Shown piece by piece: positions 27,352-36,579 of a DNA stretch of 64,000 bases. Under the pieces are notes generated by a model, which was not told the origin of the DNA, did not search any database, and was given only the letters and a program-made list of their open reading frames with translations. This stretch comes from Cutibacterium sp. (lineage in GTDB: Bacteria > Actinomycetota > Actinomycetes > Propionibacteriales > Propionibacteriaceae): contig NZ_JAUNEJ010000001.1 in NCBI RefSeq assembly GCF_030525615.1, positions 1-64,000 on the forward strand, written 5' to 3'. A program made the position numbers and the translations under genes. Numbering within the stretch: position 1 is the stretch's first letter; each line of letters begins with the position of its first letter.

Positions 27352-28110
27352 CAACGAGAGTGTGGGCGCCTGTGGCGTGACAACATGGCTGCGGTTGCAC
27401 CGGCACGGGCCATGATGTCGTGGGTCGGGCTGGGTTGGGCCTTAACAGGGGTTGTGGTAGACCACCTGCCGCCCGCCCGCACCCCTGGCGCGAGGGTATC
27501 GAAGTGGCCGCCACCGACAGGTTCACCGGCTACACAACTGCTGCAGCCGAGGACATACCCGAAGCGACCACAGTGATGGAACCATAGTGATGGATTCGTT
27601 CCATGTGGTCCGGTTAGCCGGGGAGGCCCTAGACCGGTGCCAGGTTCAACAACACCTCCACGGTCACCGGGGACGTGCAGGTGATCTGCTCTACAGTGCC
27701 CGCCGCACTCGCCACACAGGGGCTGACCTTCTCATACCCCGCCCACAGGCACGCCTGGAACACCTGTTTGCTGGTGATGCCCACGTCGAAGTGGAAGCCA
27801 CCTGGAGTGTCTACCAGCGTATTGTTGCCGCCTACCGCCACCCGGACCGCGCACACGGAAAAGGTTCTCGCAGGGGTGATCGCCTCCCCTGTCTGGTGGT
27901 GTTCCCGCCGTGTTGAGTGAACTCGTCACTCTAGGACGCATGTTGAGACGGCGGGCCGACGACATCCTGGCCTACTTTGATCGGCCCCGCACCAGTAACG
28001 GGCCCACCGAAGCCATCAACAACACCTACGCGGCACCGCGTTGGGGTTGGGATAATCTTGGGCACGACACTTTCGATCACTGGTGGATGCTGGACCTCAT
28101 CAGCATCCCC
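27352..28110 (+). pseudogene. decayed ISL3-family transposase
   Basis: Pieces of an ISL3 DDE transposase can be followed in shifting frames: CGRLWRDNMAA and ALTGVVVDHLPPAR (27360-27478), then, after an internal deletion, REGIEVAATDRFTGYTTAAA, MDSFHVVRLAGEALDRC (27590-27640), DLLYSARR, HVEVEATWSVYQRIVAAYR and finally DILAYFDRPRTSNGPTEAIN (to about 28020), fading after that. A 14-base partial duplication near 27573-27600 (GTGATGGAACCATA then GTGATGGATTC) is one of the frame-breaking lesions. No intact copy or clear terminal inverted repeats were seen. It separates the ABC operon from the arginine deiminase gene. Confidence 0.8.
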
Positions 28111-28150
28111 ATTTATGAACAGCCGCTCTCCTGGATTCAATCGCGTCAGG

Positions 28151-28250
28151 TTTGCACGGCGCAGGTGTACAAATGTGGCGCAGGTTGTCGACGGTTTCAG
28201 GGGTGCACCGTGCAGATGTGGCGCAGCTGTACAAGACTGGCGAAACTGTA
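28151..28250 (+). repeat. dispersed ISL3-associated repeat, copy A
   Basis: About 100 bases that align without gaps to 31301-31400, 76 of 100 positions identical by my hand count. Both copies lie shortly after a decayed ISL3 fragment and contain short internal units built around TGTGGCGCAG or TGGTGGCG. Probably the non-coding tail of the same insertion element, though an independent repeat family is possible. Confidence 0.65.
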
Positions 28251-28448
28251 TGACGGGGGAACCCCCAATCGCTACACCGTCGTCCCCTGCACCCTCTTTT
28301 GCGATGAGCTGATTTGCTGTAGTTGCATTTTCTACTGAGCAGTCATTGATACCTGTTGCAGATTGTGTTGTATCGTGGGCATATGCGAACAATGTCAGTT
28401 GCGTGTTGGTGATGAGGGAGACATGGTTCCCGATTGCGGAGGATTACA

Positions 28449-29693
28449 ATGGCGACGTCAATTGGTGTATGGTCTGAAGTAGGAAAACTGCGCGAAGTTA
28501 TGGTGTGCGAGCCGCGTCTCGCTCATCGTCGGCTCACTCCAAGCAATTGTAGAGAGTTTCTTTTCGACGATGTCCTGTGGGTGGAAAAGGCACAGGAGGA
28601 CCATCGTAATTTCGTCGATAAAATGAGAAAGCGCGGCGTTGTCGTTCGCGAAATGCACACATTGTTGGCTGAGGTGCTCGACATTGCCGAGGGGCGTTCG
28701 TGGATACTTGATCGCAAATTGTCTCCCAATGCGGTAGGTCTGGGTATTGACAAGGATGTTCGTGACTGGCTCGATAACATGCCTTCGGACACCCTCGCCG
28801 AACATCTCATTGGCGGAGTGACGTACGGAGAGGTGCCGGACGACAGGCGAAAGCACATTCTGGGTGCTCTCATCAAGGCGCGTGACGAGAATCAATTCCT
28901 CCTCCCTCCACTGCCCAACACACAGTTCACCCGTGACACCTCGGCGTGGATCTATGGCGGAGTCACCCTCAACCCCATGCGCTGGCCGGCTCGCCGGCAC
29001 GAAACGGTTCTGGCTAATGCCATTTACAGTTACCATCCCGCTTTCACGACCCGTGATTTTGAGTATTGGTACGGCTATGCCGAGTGTGATTACGGAATGT
29101 CGTTCCTTGAAGGCGGCGACATTATGCCGATTGGTCATGACACAGTCCTTATTGGGATGGGTGAGCGGTCCTCATGGCAGGCGATTACCCAGCTGGCGCG
29201 ATCTCTGTTCGTCCACGGTGTCGCGCGCAGAATTGTCGTCGCAGCCATGGCACCAGACCGAGCTTCCATGCACCTGGACACCGTGTTTAGTTTCTGTGAT
29301 GTCGACATGGTGACCCTGTATAAGCCAGTTGTCGATGCCATCACCGCTTTGGTGTTAGAGCCAAGCAGCCAGGAAGCAGGCTTCTCGGTGCGGGTCGACG
29401 ATCGTCACTTCACTGCTATCGTCGCCGAGTGCCTCGGGCTTGATGAATTGCGCACTGTTGAGACGGGTGGCGATCGTTGGGGGGCTCAACGGGAACAGTG
29501 GGATGACGGTAACAATGTGGTGGCGCTTGAACCCGGTGTTGTCATCGGATATGACCGCAACGTCGAGACGAATAGTCTGCTTGCGAAAGCCGGTGTGGAG
29601 GTCATCGAGATTCAAGCTGCCGAGCTGGGGCGTGGGCGAGGTGGAGGTCATTGCATGACATGCCCGATTACTCGGGACCCCGTGGATTACTGA
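28449..29693 (+). CDS. arcA: arginine deiminase
   Basis: Hydrolyses arginine to citrulline and ammonia, the first step of the arginine deiminase pathway that yields ATP and neutralises acid. About 414 residues from the ATG at 28449, preceded by GGAGG. Family blocks: [56 protein letters not shown] and the nucleophile Cys in [12 protein letters not shown]. No arcB, arcC or arcD is adjacent, so it is an orphan here; partner enzymes would have to be encoded elsewhere. It sits between ISL3 debris and a foreign-looking pan fragment. Confidence 0.95.
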   Translation: MATSIGVWSEVGKLREVMVCEPRLAHRRLTPSNCREFLFDDVLWVEKAQEDHRNFVDKMRKRGVVVREMHTLLAEVLDIAEGRSWILDRKLSPNAVGLGIDKDVRDWLDNMPSDTLAEHLIGGVTYGEVPDDRRKHILGALIKARDENQFLLPPLPNTQFTRDTSAWIYGGVTLNPMRWPARRHETVLANAIYSYHPAFTTRDFEYWYGYAECDYGMSFLEGGDIMPIGHDTVLIGMGERSSWQAITQLARSLFVHGVARRIVVAAMAPDRASMHLDTVFSFCDVDMVTLYKPVVDAITALVLEPSSQEAGFSVRVDDRHFTAIVAECLGLDELRTVETGGDRWGAQREQWDDGNNVVALEPGVVIGYDRNVETNSLLAKAGVEVIEIQAAELGRGRGGGHCMTCPITRDPVDY

Positions 29694-29936
29694 CTGATGT
29701 TGTGAATGTGAATGGGGGCCATGTTTCATGGAAATCGCGCCGCGAAAGGAGTTTCGACGGTGGTTTTAATCACAAACCGTCCACAAAAGCCGTGCAGCTC
29801 CTTATCGCGACTGTCGCATTACTTATTTAATAGCTCGTTTGGTGTGTTTGAAAAGAGTCTTGGTATGCACAGCTTACGAAGCCGGTAGATTAGGTTAACA
29901 TAGAACGTGGCACGCCAGAAAGCAGGTGGTGGATGC

Positions 29937-30773
29937 ATGAAGGTGGGATTTGTTGGAGCCGGAAAAGTAGGCTGTTCTCTCTATAATTACTTTGTGCGTA
30001 ACAAGATAGCAGTCACATGTTGCTATACACGCACCAAAGCAGCGGGTAAAAGCGCTCAGATTAGATATGTAACGTCGCTCGACGCGGCAGTAGCTGAGAG
30101 TGATGTTCTGTTTTTGACAGTACCAGACGATGCGATCAGTACGGCCTGGGAGCACGTCAAATCATATCCGATACAGGGAAAGCTGATTTGTCATTGTAGC
30201 GGATCTCTGTCGGCAACGGTTTTCTGCGGAATTGAAGAAACCGGGGCATATGGCTATTCCGTCCATCCGATGTTTCCGTTTAAAAGCACCGAAACCGCAT
30301 ATGATGACCTAGCGAAGGCAGTTTTTAGCATCGAAGGAAACGAAGAGCGCATTGACGCTATCATGGAGTTGCTATCGATGTGCCCAAATCGCATCGTGAA
30401 ACTGAAAAGCAACGACAAGACGAAATATCATGCAGCAAGCGTCTTTGCGTCAAATCTTGTCGTCGGTCTCATGAATCAGGCTACAGGGCTTCTCAAGGAA
30501 TGCGGTTTTAGTGACAAGGCGGCTCTTGCCGCATTAGAACCCCTGGCAGTTGCAAACATGAAGAACATTTTTGACGTGGGGGCATGCGAGGCGCTTACGG
30601 GGCCAGTCGAGCGCCACGACGTCGAGACTGTTAAAGAGCATCTACGCGCCTTAGACCAAGAGAAGAAGGCTACGTACATCACAGTGACGCGAGAAATCAT
30701 AAGACTTGCAGAGGTGCGTCACCCTGGCAGATCTTATGAAGATATGAAGCAGGTTTTGGAGGGAGTGGAATGA
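29937..30773 (+). CDS. Rossmann-like/DUF2520 protein, PanG-like ketopantoate reductase candidate
   Basis: NAD(P)-binding protein of about 278 residues. It opens with the dinucleotide motif VGFVGAGKVGCSL, has the LTVPDDAI segment and a C-terminal helical DUF2520 domain (ALAALEPLAVANMKN, ALTGPVERHDVETV). This pair of domains is found in PanG, described as an alternative ketopantoate reductase in Francisella. The context supports that role: its stop overlaps the ATG of a broken panB by four bases. Base composition is more A/T-rich than the chromosome around it. The start at 29937 was chosen over 29907 because the domain begins there. Function is inferred from family and neighbour. Confidence 0.7.
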   Translation: MKVGFVGAGKVGCSLYNYFVRNKIAVTCCYTRTKAAGKSAQIRYVTSLDAAVAESDVLFLTVPDDAISTAWEHVKSYPIQGKLICHCSGSLSATVFCGIEETGAYGYSVHPMFPFKSTETAYDDLAKAVFSIEGNEERIDAIMELLSMCPNRIVKLKSNDKTKYHAASVFASNLVVGLMNQATGLLKECGFSDKAALAALEPLAVANMKNIFDVGACEALTGPVERHDVETVKEHLRALDQEKKATYITVTREIIRLAEVRHPGRSYEDMKQVLEGVE

Positions 30774-30944
30774 CGACGACGGTGCGCACCGTACAACACA
30801 TGAAGGACAACGGCAAAGATCTCGATGGTGACTGCATATGATTATTCCACTGAGAAATTGTTCGATCAAGCAGGGATCGATACGTTCCGCGTTCGAGATC
30901 TTCTCGGGATGGTGATGCTGGGATACGATTCTACGATTTCGGTA
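30770..30944 (+). pseudogene. panB: panB fragment (ketopantoate hydroxymethyltransferase), frameshifted and truncated
   Basis: The first frame from ATG 30770 reads [13 protein letters not shown], the usual PanB N-terminus, and stops at a TGA near 30839; the continuation [17 protein letters not shown] followed by [11 protein letters not shown] is in another frame from 30825. Similarity ends at about 30944, so roughly four fifths of the gene is missing. Together with the PanG-like gene it is the remnant of a pantothenate operon. It is cut shortly before the second ISL3 scrap. Confidence 0.75.
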
Positions 30945-31104
30945 ATCGGGTTCATTGTAATTCTGGGTGTAGAGGGTGGTGGGGATGGGGATGTCTTGTT
31001 GCTGCCTATCGTGATCTTGACTGTATTCAGGCTGAGTAGATATGTAGCGCGGTGAGTGAGTCTCTTATTTATTGTGTGCCCATCGTGGTGAGTGGATTGA
31101 GCAG

Positions 31105-31192
31105 GCCGGGTTGGTGACATTCTGGGGCTATGTTGATCGGTCCCGTACTGGTAACGAACTCGTCGAGGCTATCAACGGGTCTGGGGTGGAAG
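31105..31192 (+). pseudogene. ISL3-family transposase fragment (second copy)
   Basis: Translation around 31114-31185 gives FWGYVDRSRTGNELVEAING, which aligns with the C-terminal ISL3 signature seen in the first copy (AYFDRPRTSNGPTEAIN). No other part of the transposase is recognisable. It lies between the panB remnant and repeat copy B. Confidence 0.6.
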
Positions 31193-31300
31193 GGTGTGAT
31201 AGTAGTTCGCTGCTGGAAGCTGGACTCTGTTGACGTCTTTGAGTATGGACAGTCGCTATTGCTGGATTTGGCTGCGCCAGTTTTGTGCAGTTGCGCCGGG

Positions 31301-31400
31301 TTTGTACGTGGCAGGTGCGCAATGGTGGCGGAGGTTGCCGACGGTTTCCGGGGTCCACCGTGCAATGGTGGCGTAACTGTGCAAAGGTGGCGCAGCTGCG
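31301..31400 (+). repeat. dispersed ISL3-associated repeat, copy B
   Basis: Partner of the repeat at 28151-28250 (76 of 100 positions identical, no gaps). Contains TGGTGGCG three times in about 70 bases. It begins roughly 110 bases after the second ISL3 fragment. Open frames across it on both strands are repeat-derived and not treated as genes. Confidence 0.65.
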
Positions 31401-31479
31401 TGCTGAGAGTCTTGGTGTTGACGATCAAGTGCGGTTTTCCAGTCAGCGCAGTTGCCGTGGCCGGTTAACGAAGTAGGCG

Positions 31480-32082
31480 TCACAGGTAGGCCAGCAAGTG
31501 GATGAGTTCTGGGACGGTATCTACTCCCGGATGTGGTTGGTTGGATAGGAGGATGGCCTTTATCCCAGCCGCCTGTGCGGCGTCAATGTCAATGGGGCGA
31601 TCACCCACGGCAATGACGTCGGATGGATTCAGTCCGTGGCGTTCCATGAGGATCTTGTTCATCTGGGGGTCTGGCTTGCGAGCGAAACCGTCCGGGGCAC
31701 ATACCAGGTCGTCCACCTGAACCCCGAGGGCGTGGAAGAGATTCTCAGCGCTGGTGCGATCACGATGAGTCGCCACCAGATTCAGGCCGCCCCCTCGGCG
31801 CACGGCCGCCATGACCTCAGCTGCTCCAGCCATGAGCGGGGCAGGATCGTGTACCCACTTCTTTTTCAATAAGGCGTAGGCGTCGTCAAGTAGCTCGGAG
31901 GGGATGTCGTAACGCATAGCCAACACCTCGATGGCGTGAGCGATCGATTCCGATCTCAGCTGAGCCACTTCGGACAACTGTTCCTCGGTTGGTTCAGACC
32001 ACACGACGCCCGCAAGGGTCCGGTCGACCTCTGGGTAGGTGTCGACCAGTGTTCCTCCCATGTCCCAAATAACGCTCCTCAC
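31480..32082 (-). CDS. HAD-superfamily hydrolase
   Basis: Haloacid-dehalogenase-like protein of about 200 residues, probably a small-molecule phosphatase. Motif I is DMGGTLVDT, motif III Lys lies in ARKPDPQ and motif IV is VGDRPIDIDAA, with a helical cap between. The second Asp of the canonical DxD in motif I, which normally acts as general acid/base, is replaced by Gly; a set of HAD proteins with DxGGT exists, so this may be natural rather than a mutation, but it makes the reaction uncertain. First normal-composition gene after the accessory island, divergent from the PTH2 gene. Confidence 0.8.
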   Translation of the reverse strand: MRSVIWDMGGTLVDTYPEVDRTLAGVVWSEPTEEQLSEVAQLRSESIAHAIEVLAMRYDIPSELLDDAYALLKKKWVHDPAPLMAGAAEVMAAVRRGGGLNLVATHRDRTSAENLFHALGVQVDDLVCAPDGFARKPDPQMNKILMERHGLNPSDVIAVGDRPIDIDAAQAAGIKAILLSNQPHPGVDTVPELIHLLAYL

Positions 32083-32162
32083 GTCATCGAGTCTTCCAGA
32101 TACCTGTTGTCAATGCCGAGTGTCCTCGTCGGTGACAGCAGGTAGCGGGTAACCTGCCACGA

Positions 32163-32861
32163 GTGACCACACCCGAGCATGAACCCGACCCATGGGCGAT
32201 GCAACTGGTACTGCTTCGCGACAAAACCCATCCAGCTCGTCAGGCGGATGCTTGTGAGGCAGCTGCCCGCGCCGTCGTCTTTCTCCTCGACGACCCCCGG
32301 ACGGCACCGGGAGGCCCATGGCACGATGCTGTTCAACATTGGTCTGACAAGCGTATTCGCAAGATAGTTCGTCGGGCTTCGGGAAAACGGTGGCACGACG
32401 TACAAGCCCTCGACGGTATAACTGTCACCCAAGAACCACCCGCAGGTGCGGCTCCCGAAACCGGTCCGGCGATGGTGCGGGCATTTGTTCCGGCTCCCGT
32501 CCATCCGCAGCCCAAACAAATCGACAAGCTCCAGGTTGCCGGCACCAACCTTCCTGCTGATGGCCAGTCGGCTACCGAGGATGCCGTCGTCACCATCGAG
32601 ATCAATCCCCGAATCGAGATGACGACTGGCAAGGCCTGCGCTCAGTGCGGCCACGCGGCCCAGCTTGCTCATGAGGCGATGACTACTGGCAGCGACGATG
32701 ATCGACGTGCCTTGGAGCAGTGGCGTCGCGACGGTTTCCGCGTTCGTGTCGTCACTCCAACGGTCGAGCACTGGGATGCGGACGTGGCCCGTGTGAGGGT
32801 CGTGGACGCCGGATTTACCGAGTTCAACGGCCCCACTGCGACGACTCGGGCACGGTGGTGA
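32163..32861 (+). CDS. PTH2-family peptidyl-tRNA hydrolase
   Basis: About 232 residues starting at a GTG. The C-terminal half carries the PTH2 signature TGKACAQCGHAAQLAHEA, with a downstream region (FRVRVVTPTVEHWDADVARV) matching actinobacterial members. The N-terminal half (LVLLRDKTHPARQADACEAA) is likewise typical of these longer actinobacterial versions. Such enzymes release peptides from stalled peptidyl-tRNA; for this branch the activity is inferred. The next gene (ACT regulator) follows after 23 bases and is likely cotranscribed. Confidence 0.8.
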   Translation: MTTPEHEPDPWAMQLVLLRDKTHPARQADACEAAARAVVFLLDDPRTAPGGPWHDAVQHWSDKRIRKIVRRASGKRWHDVQALDGITVTQEPPAGAAPETGPAMVRAFVPAPVHPQPKQIDKLQVAGTNLPADGQSATEDAVVTIEINPRIEMTTGKACAQCGHAAQLAHEAMTTGSDDDRRALEQWRRDGFRVRVVTPTVEHWDADVARVRVVDAGFTEFNGPTATTRARW

Positions 32862-32884
32862 TCCTGGTCACGTAGAATCGTGCC

Positions 32885-33403
32885 ATGTCTCAGCTTCTTC
32901 TGACCGCGGTCGGCGCGGACCGCGCCGGACTTGTTTCTGACCTTTCTGAAATTGTCGCCAGTCACGATGGCAACTGGCTTGATAGCCGGATGGCACGGCT
33001 CGCCGGCGCTTTCGCGGGAATTGTTCTTGTTGATATCGACGAGTCGAAGGTTGAGCGCCTCAAAGCCGACCTCGGAACCCTTGAGGTCAAGGGCCTGAAA
33101 GTTACCGTTACCGATACCAGTCCGCACGGTGACCAGAACGAAGCGATTCTCGTGGTCAATCTCGTCGGTCACGACCACCCTGGAATCATTCACAAGGTGG
33201 CGGCCACGATGGCCCGTCTCGGTGTCACCATTGACGACCTGTCCACAGGGCTTCGCGAGGCACCGATGGGCGATGGCATTCTCTTTGAAGCCCGGGCGCA
33301 ATGCCGGATTACGAACGCGACGACCCTTGAGGACCTACGCTCGGAACTGGAATCCATTGCCACCGAGATCATGGTCGACATCGATCTCATTGATCGTTCC
33401 TGA
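32885..33403 (+). CDS. tandem ACT-domain protein, GcvR-like
   Basis: About 172 residues made of two ACT domains: residues 1-85 (LLTAVGADRAGLVSDLSEIV) and 88-172 (LVGHDHPGIIHKVAATMARL). This is the layout of the glycine cleavage repressor GcvR and related ACT regulators, which bind small ligands, commonly amino acids. No gcv genes are in the window, so the regulated target is unknown. It lies 24 bases before an aldo/keto reductase on the same strand. Confidence 0.8.
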   Translation: MSQLLLTAVGADRAGLVSDLSEIVASHDGNWLDSRMARLAGAFAGIVLVDIDESKVERLKADLGTLEVKGLKVTVTDTSPHGDQNEAILVVNLVGHDHPGIIHKVAATMARLGVTIDDLSTGLREAPMGDGILFEARAQCRITNATTLEDLRSELESIATEIMVDIDLIDRS

Positions 33404-33427
33404 TCTCGGGGCCGACGAGGAGGCCTC

Positions 33428-34396
33428 ATGATTCGTATCTCTGGCACTGACCTGGACATCAAGCCGCTGGTACTGGGAGCCAACACTTTTGGCTGGACTG
33501 CTAATGAGCACGACTCTCACGCCATCCTGGACGCCTTTGTCGGCGGTGGGGGATCGTTGGTTGACACTGCCGACGGTTATTCCCACTGGGCTGAGGGGAA
33601 TGCCGGAGGTGAATCTGAGAAGATCATCGGCTCGTGGCTGGAGAAGGGTGGCAGCCGGGACGACATCCTCATCGCTACCAAGGTGTCTACCCATCCCGAG
33701 TTCAAAGGTCTATCTCCGGAGAACATCTCGGCTGCAGTTGACGCCTCTTTGGCCCGACTTCATACCGATCATATTGACCTCTACTATGCCCATTACGACG
33801 ATGACACCCAGCAGATCGAGGACATGGCGGCTGCTTTTGACAAGCTCGTCAAGGCTGGCAAGGTCCGGTGGGTCGGCCTTTCGAACTTCTCGGTGGCCCG
33901 GGAACAAAAGTGGTTCGAGGTAGCTGAGCACGAGGGGCTTGCGAGACCGGTAGCCCTGCAACCTCAATACAACCTGCTGCATCGCGCGGACGTCGAGGAC
34001 CCTCAAGGGTACGGTCAGCTTGCCAGCGAGTACAACCTGGCCCTGTTCCCGTACTTCTCCCTGGCGTCAGGCTTCCTGACTGGCAAGTACGCCACTCGAG
34101 AGGATCTTCACGGTGTCGCTCGGGAATCCATGATTGCGAGGTATTTGCCTGACGGCGAGCACGAGCAGGCGGCGTTTGCGGTCCTCGATCGGCTACGAGA
34201 GATCGCCGGACATCACGGCGTTGAGGTGGCGTCGGTTTCTTTGGCATGGCTGATGGCCAAGGGGGTTACCGCACCCATCGCTTCGGCGCGCACCGTCGAT
34301 CAACTGGGTCCACTGCTGGCCGCCACCGATCTGGCGTTATCCCATGACGAAGTCCGTGCCCTGGATGCGGCGTCGGAGCTGTTCACTCGGGACTGA
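33428..34396 (+). CDS. aldo/keto reductase
   Basis: NADPH-dependent oxidoreductase of about 322 residues, related to the YajO/YhdN type. Catalytic residues: Asp and Tyr in LVDTADGYSHW, Lys in IATKVSTHP, His in YYAHYDDDT. The C-terminal cofactor segment is APIASARTVDQL. Not closely similar to the aldo/keto reductase at 3.3-4.2 kb in the motifs. Substrate unknown; the short spacing suggests cotranscription with the ACT protein. Confidence 0.87.
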   Translation: MIRISGTDLDIKPLVLGANTFGWTANEHDSHAILDAFVGGGGSLVDTADGYSHWAEGNAGGESEKIIGSWLEKGGSRDDILIATKVSTHPEFKGLSPENISAAVDASLARLHTDHIDLYYAHYDDDTQQIEDMAAAFDKLVKAGKVRWVGLSNFSVAREQKWFEVAEHEGLARPVALQPQYNLLHRADVEDPQGYGQLASEYNLALFPYFSLASGFLTGKYATREDLHGVARESMIARYLPDGEHEQAAFAVLDRLREIAGHHGVEVASVSLAWLMAKGVTAPIASARTVDQLGPLLAATDLALSHDEVRALDAASELFTRD

Positions 34397-34447
34397 AAGG
34401 CGTCCAGACTGTCGTGGTCGCTGCTCTCATCCGCATAGAGTGTGATT

Positions 34448-34951
34448 ATGGCCACTACTGCTTTTAAGGGACAAACCGTCAACACCGTCGCCGATCTGCC
34501 ACAGGTCGGATCTGATCTTCCGTCGTTCAACCTTGTCAAGGCTGATCTGTCAGAGCTGACCAGCGACGAGTTCAAGGGCAAGAAGCTCGTTCTTAACATC
34601 TTCCCGAGCGTCGATACTGGTGTCTGCGCCCAGAGCGTGCGCACCTTTAACCAGAAGGCCGCCGGACTCGACGACACGACCGTGTTGTGTGTTTCTCGCG
34701 ACCTTCCCTTTGCCCAGGCTCGGTTCTGTGGTGCCGAAGGCATTGAGAATGTCGTCGTTGCTTCGGCTTTTCGCTCCGACTTCGGCAAGGATCTCGGCGT
34801 CGCCCTCGCTGACGGGCCGATGAAGGGCCTGTTGGCTCGTGCAGTCGTTGTTGCTGACGGTCAGGGAAAGGTGGCATACACCCAGCTGGTCGACGAGATC
34901 ACGACTGAGCCCGATTACGACACCGCTCTTGAGGCCGCCAAGAAGGCCTGA
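34448..34951 (+). CDS. tpx: thiol peroxidase
   Basis: Atypical two-cysteine peroxiredoxin that reduces hydrogen peroxide and alkyl peroxides with thioredoxin. About 167 residues from the ATG at 34448. Peroxidatic Cys60 lies in [13 protein letters not shown] and resolving Cys94 in QARFCGAEG, the spacing expected of Tpx. A GTG six bases upstream is in frame but less likely. A strong terminator follows directly, so it is the end of its transcript. Confidence 0.96.
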   Translation: MATTAFKGQTVNTVADLPQVGSDLPSFNLVKADLSELTSDEFKGKKLVLNIFPSVDTGVCAQSVRTFNQKAAGLDDTTVLCVSRDLPFAQARFCGAEGIENVVVASAFRSDFGKDLGVALADGPMKGLLARAVVVADGQGKVAYTQLVDEITTEPDYDTALEAAKKA

Positions 34952-34969
34952 TTTATAGCTGGGTCTTGG

Positions 34970-35003
34970 GGGCGTCCCGGATCTACCGGGGCGCCCTGTT
35001 TTA
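34970..35003 (+). terminator. Rho-independent terminator of tpx
   Basis: An 11-bp stem (34970-34980 with 34986-34996, one T-G pair) around a 5-base loop, followed by TGTTTTA. Confidence 0.9.
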
Positions 35004-35108
35004 TGCCCCATATCAGGATACGGAGTATGCGTAACGGGACGTATCCGAGGGCGGTACAGTGACAAAAGTCTCGTCCGGAAGGGCGGACTCTCCTATCTGA
35101 GGACCACC

Positions 35109-36533
35109 ATGGACGGCGAATTGAAGCGCGGACTCTCCTCGCGTCACATGAACATGATCGCAATCGGCGGCGCTATTGGTACCGGCCTTTTCTTGGCATC
35201 CGGTGCCACCATCTCCCAGGCCGGGCCGGGCGGTGCCCTCGTCGCATACCTGGCCATGGGACTCATGGTCTTCCTCCTTATGCAGTCGTTGGGGGAGATG
35301 AGTTCCTACCTCCCGGTGCCGGGCGCCTTCGAGACCTACGCCACCCGTTTCGTCTCCCCGTCCTTCGGCTTCGCACTGGGCTGGAATTACTGGTTCAACT
35401 GGGCTATCACGGTGGCTGCTGAGCTCGTTGCCGCCTCGATAGTGATGGCCTATTGGTGGCCGAATGTTTCGGCCTGGATATGGTCAGCTGGATTCTTGGC
35501 ACTGTTGTTCGTGCTCAATGTGTTGTCCGCGCGGGCCTACGGCGAGGGAGAGTTCTGGTTCGCCATCATCAAGGTGGCTGCAGTCCTCGTCTTTCTGGTT
35601 CTCGGCATTCTCATGATTGCCGGAATCATGGGCGATTCTCCTGGACTCTCCAACTGGCGGCACGGCGACGCCCCCTTTGTCAATGGGTTCGGCGGTATTA
35701 TGACGGTCTTTCTCATCGCCGGATTCTCCTTCCAGGGCACTGAACTCATCGGAATTGCAGCGGGGGAGTCGAAGGATCCGAACACGGTCGTCCCCAAGGC
35801 CACCAGGCAGATCTTCTGGCGAATCATGATTTTCTATATCGGGGCAATCGCGGTCATCGGACTGCTGCTGCCATATACCGACCCGAACTTGCTGGCCGGC
35901 GAGGTGACCGACGTCGCCGTCAGCCCCTTCGCCCTAGTGCTGAAGCGAGCCGGTGTGGCTGCGGCTGCCGCCGTCATGAATGCCGTCATCCTCACCTCGG
36001 TGCTTTCGGCGGGAAATTCCGGCCTCTATGCGTCCACTCGAATGCTTTACGCCCTGGCTCGAGAGGGCAAAGCTCCCAGAATCCTCGGTACCACTAACCG
36101 GCATGGCGTTCCGGTTCCGGCCCTCATCGTGACGACCCTCGTCGGGGCAGCGTGCTTCGCAACATCCTTGGTGGGATCGGGACAGGCATACACCTGGTTG
36201 GTTAATGTCTCCGGATTGTGTGGATTCATCGCGTGGATTGGAATTGCGATATCTCACATTCAGTTCCGACGCGCTTTCCTCGTGCAGGGACACGAGCTGT
36301 CCGAGTTGCCATATCGGGCGCGCTGGTACCCGGCTGGGCCAATCGTCGCAGGGCTACTGTGCGTGATCGTCACCTTGGGGCAGGGACGTGACGCGGTCCT
36401 CAGCGGTGATGTCACCGGGATGATTGTCGCATACGTCACGATCCCGGTCTTCCTAGCGCTGTGGCTTGGCCACAAGATCGTTACCAAGGCTCCTCGAGCA
36501 GACCTTTCTACCGCAAACCTCGACCTCGACTGA
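35109..36533 (+). CDS. amino-acid permease (AAT/APC family)
   Basis: Proton-coupled amino-acid importer of about 474 residues with about 12 membrane segments. The family signature begins at residue 8 (LSSRHMNMIAIGGAIGTGLF) and the GAFETYATRFVSPSFGFALG stretch follows; the FQGTELIGIAAGESKDP segment in the middle is typical of the AAT group (LysP, GabP, AroP). Exact substrate cannot be fixed; a cationic or aromatic amino acid is plausible. Stand-alone gene after the tpx terminator. Confidence 0.9.
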   Translation: MDGELKRGLSSRHMNMIAIGGAIGTGLFLASGATISQAGPGGALVAYLAMGLMVFLLMQSLGEMSSYLPVPGAFETYATRFVSPSFGFALGWNYWFNWAITVAAELVAASIVMAYWWPNVSAWIWSAGFLALLFVLNVLSARAYGEGEFWFAIIKVAAVLVFLVLGILMIAGIMGDSPGLSNWRHGDAPFVNGFGGIMTVFLIAGFSFQGTELIGIAAGESKDPNTVVPKATRQIFWRIMIFYIGAIAVIGLLLPYTDPNLLAGEVTDVAVSPFALVLKRAGVAAAAAVMNAVILTSVLSAGNSGLYASTRMLYALAREGKAPRILGTTNRHGVPVPALIVTTLVGAACFATSLVGSGQAYTWLVNVSGLCGFIAWIGIAISHIQFRRAFLVQGHELSELPYRARWYPAGPIVAGLLCVIVTLGQGRDAVLSGDVTGMIVAYVTIPVFLALWLGHKIVTKAPRADLSTANLDLD

Positions 36534-36579
36534 CATGATGAGAGGGTTACAGTCGAACGGGTGTGACAAGAATGAGGGC

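Noticed and set aside
31069..31483. Overlapping open frames on both strands around repeat copy B
   Set aside because: They translate the repeat and ISL3 debris; similar peptides arise from copy A, showing repeat origin rather than a gene.
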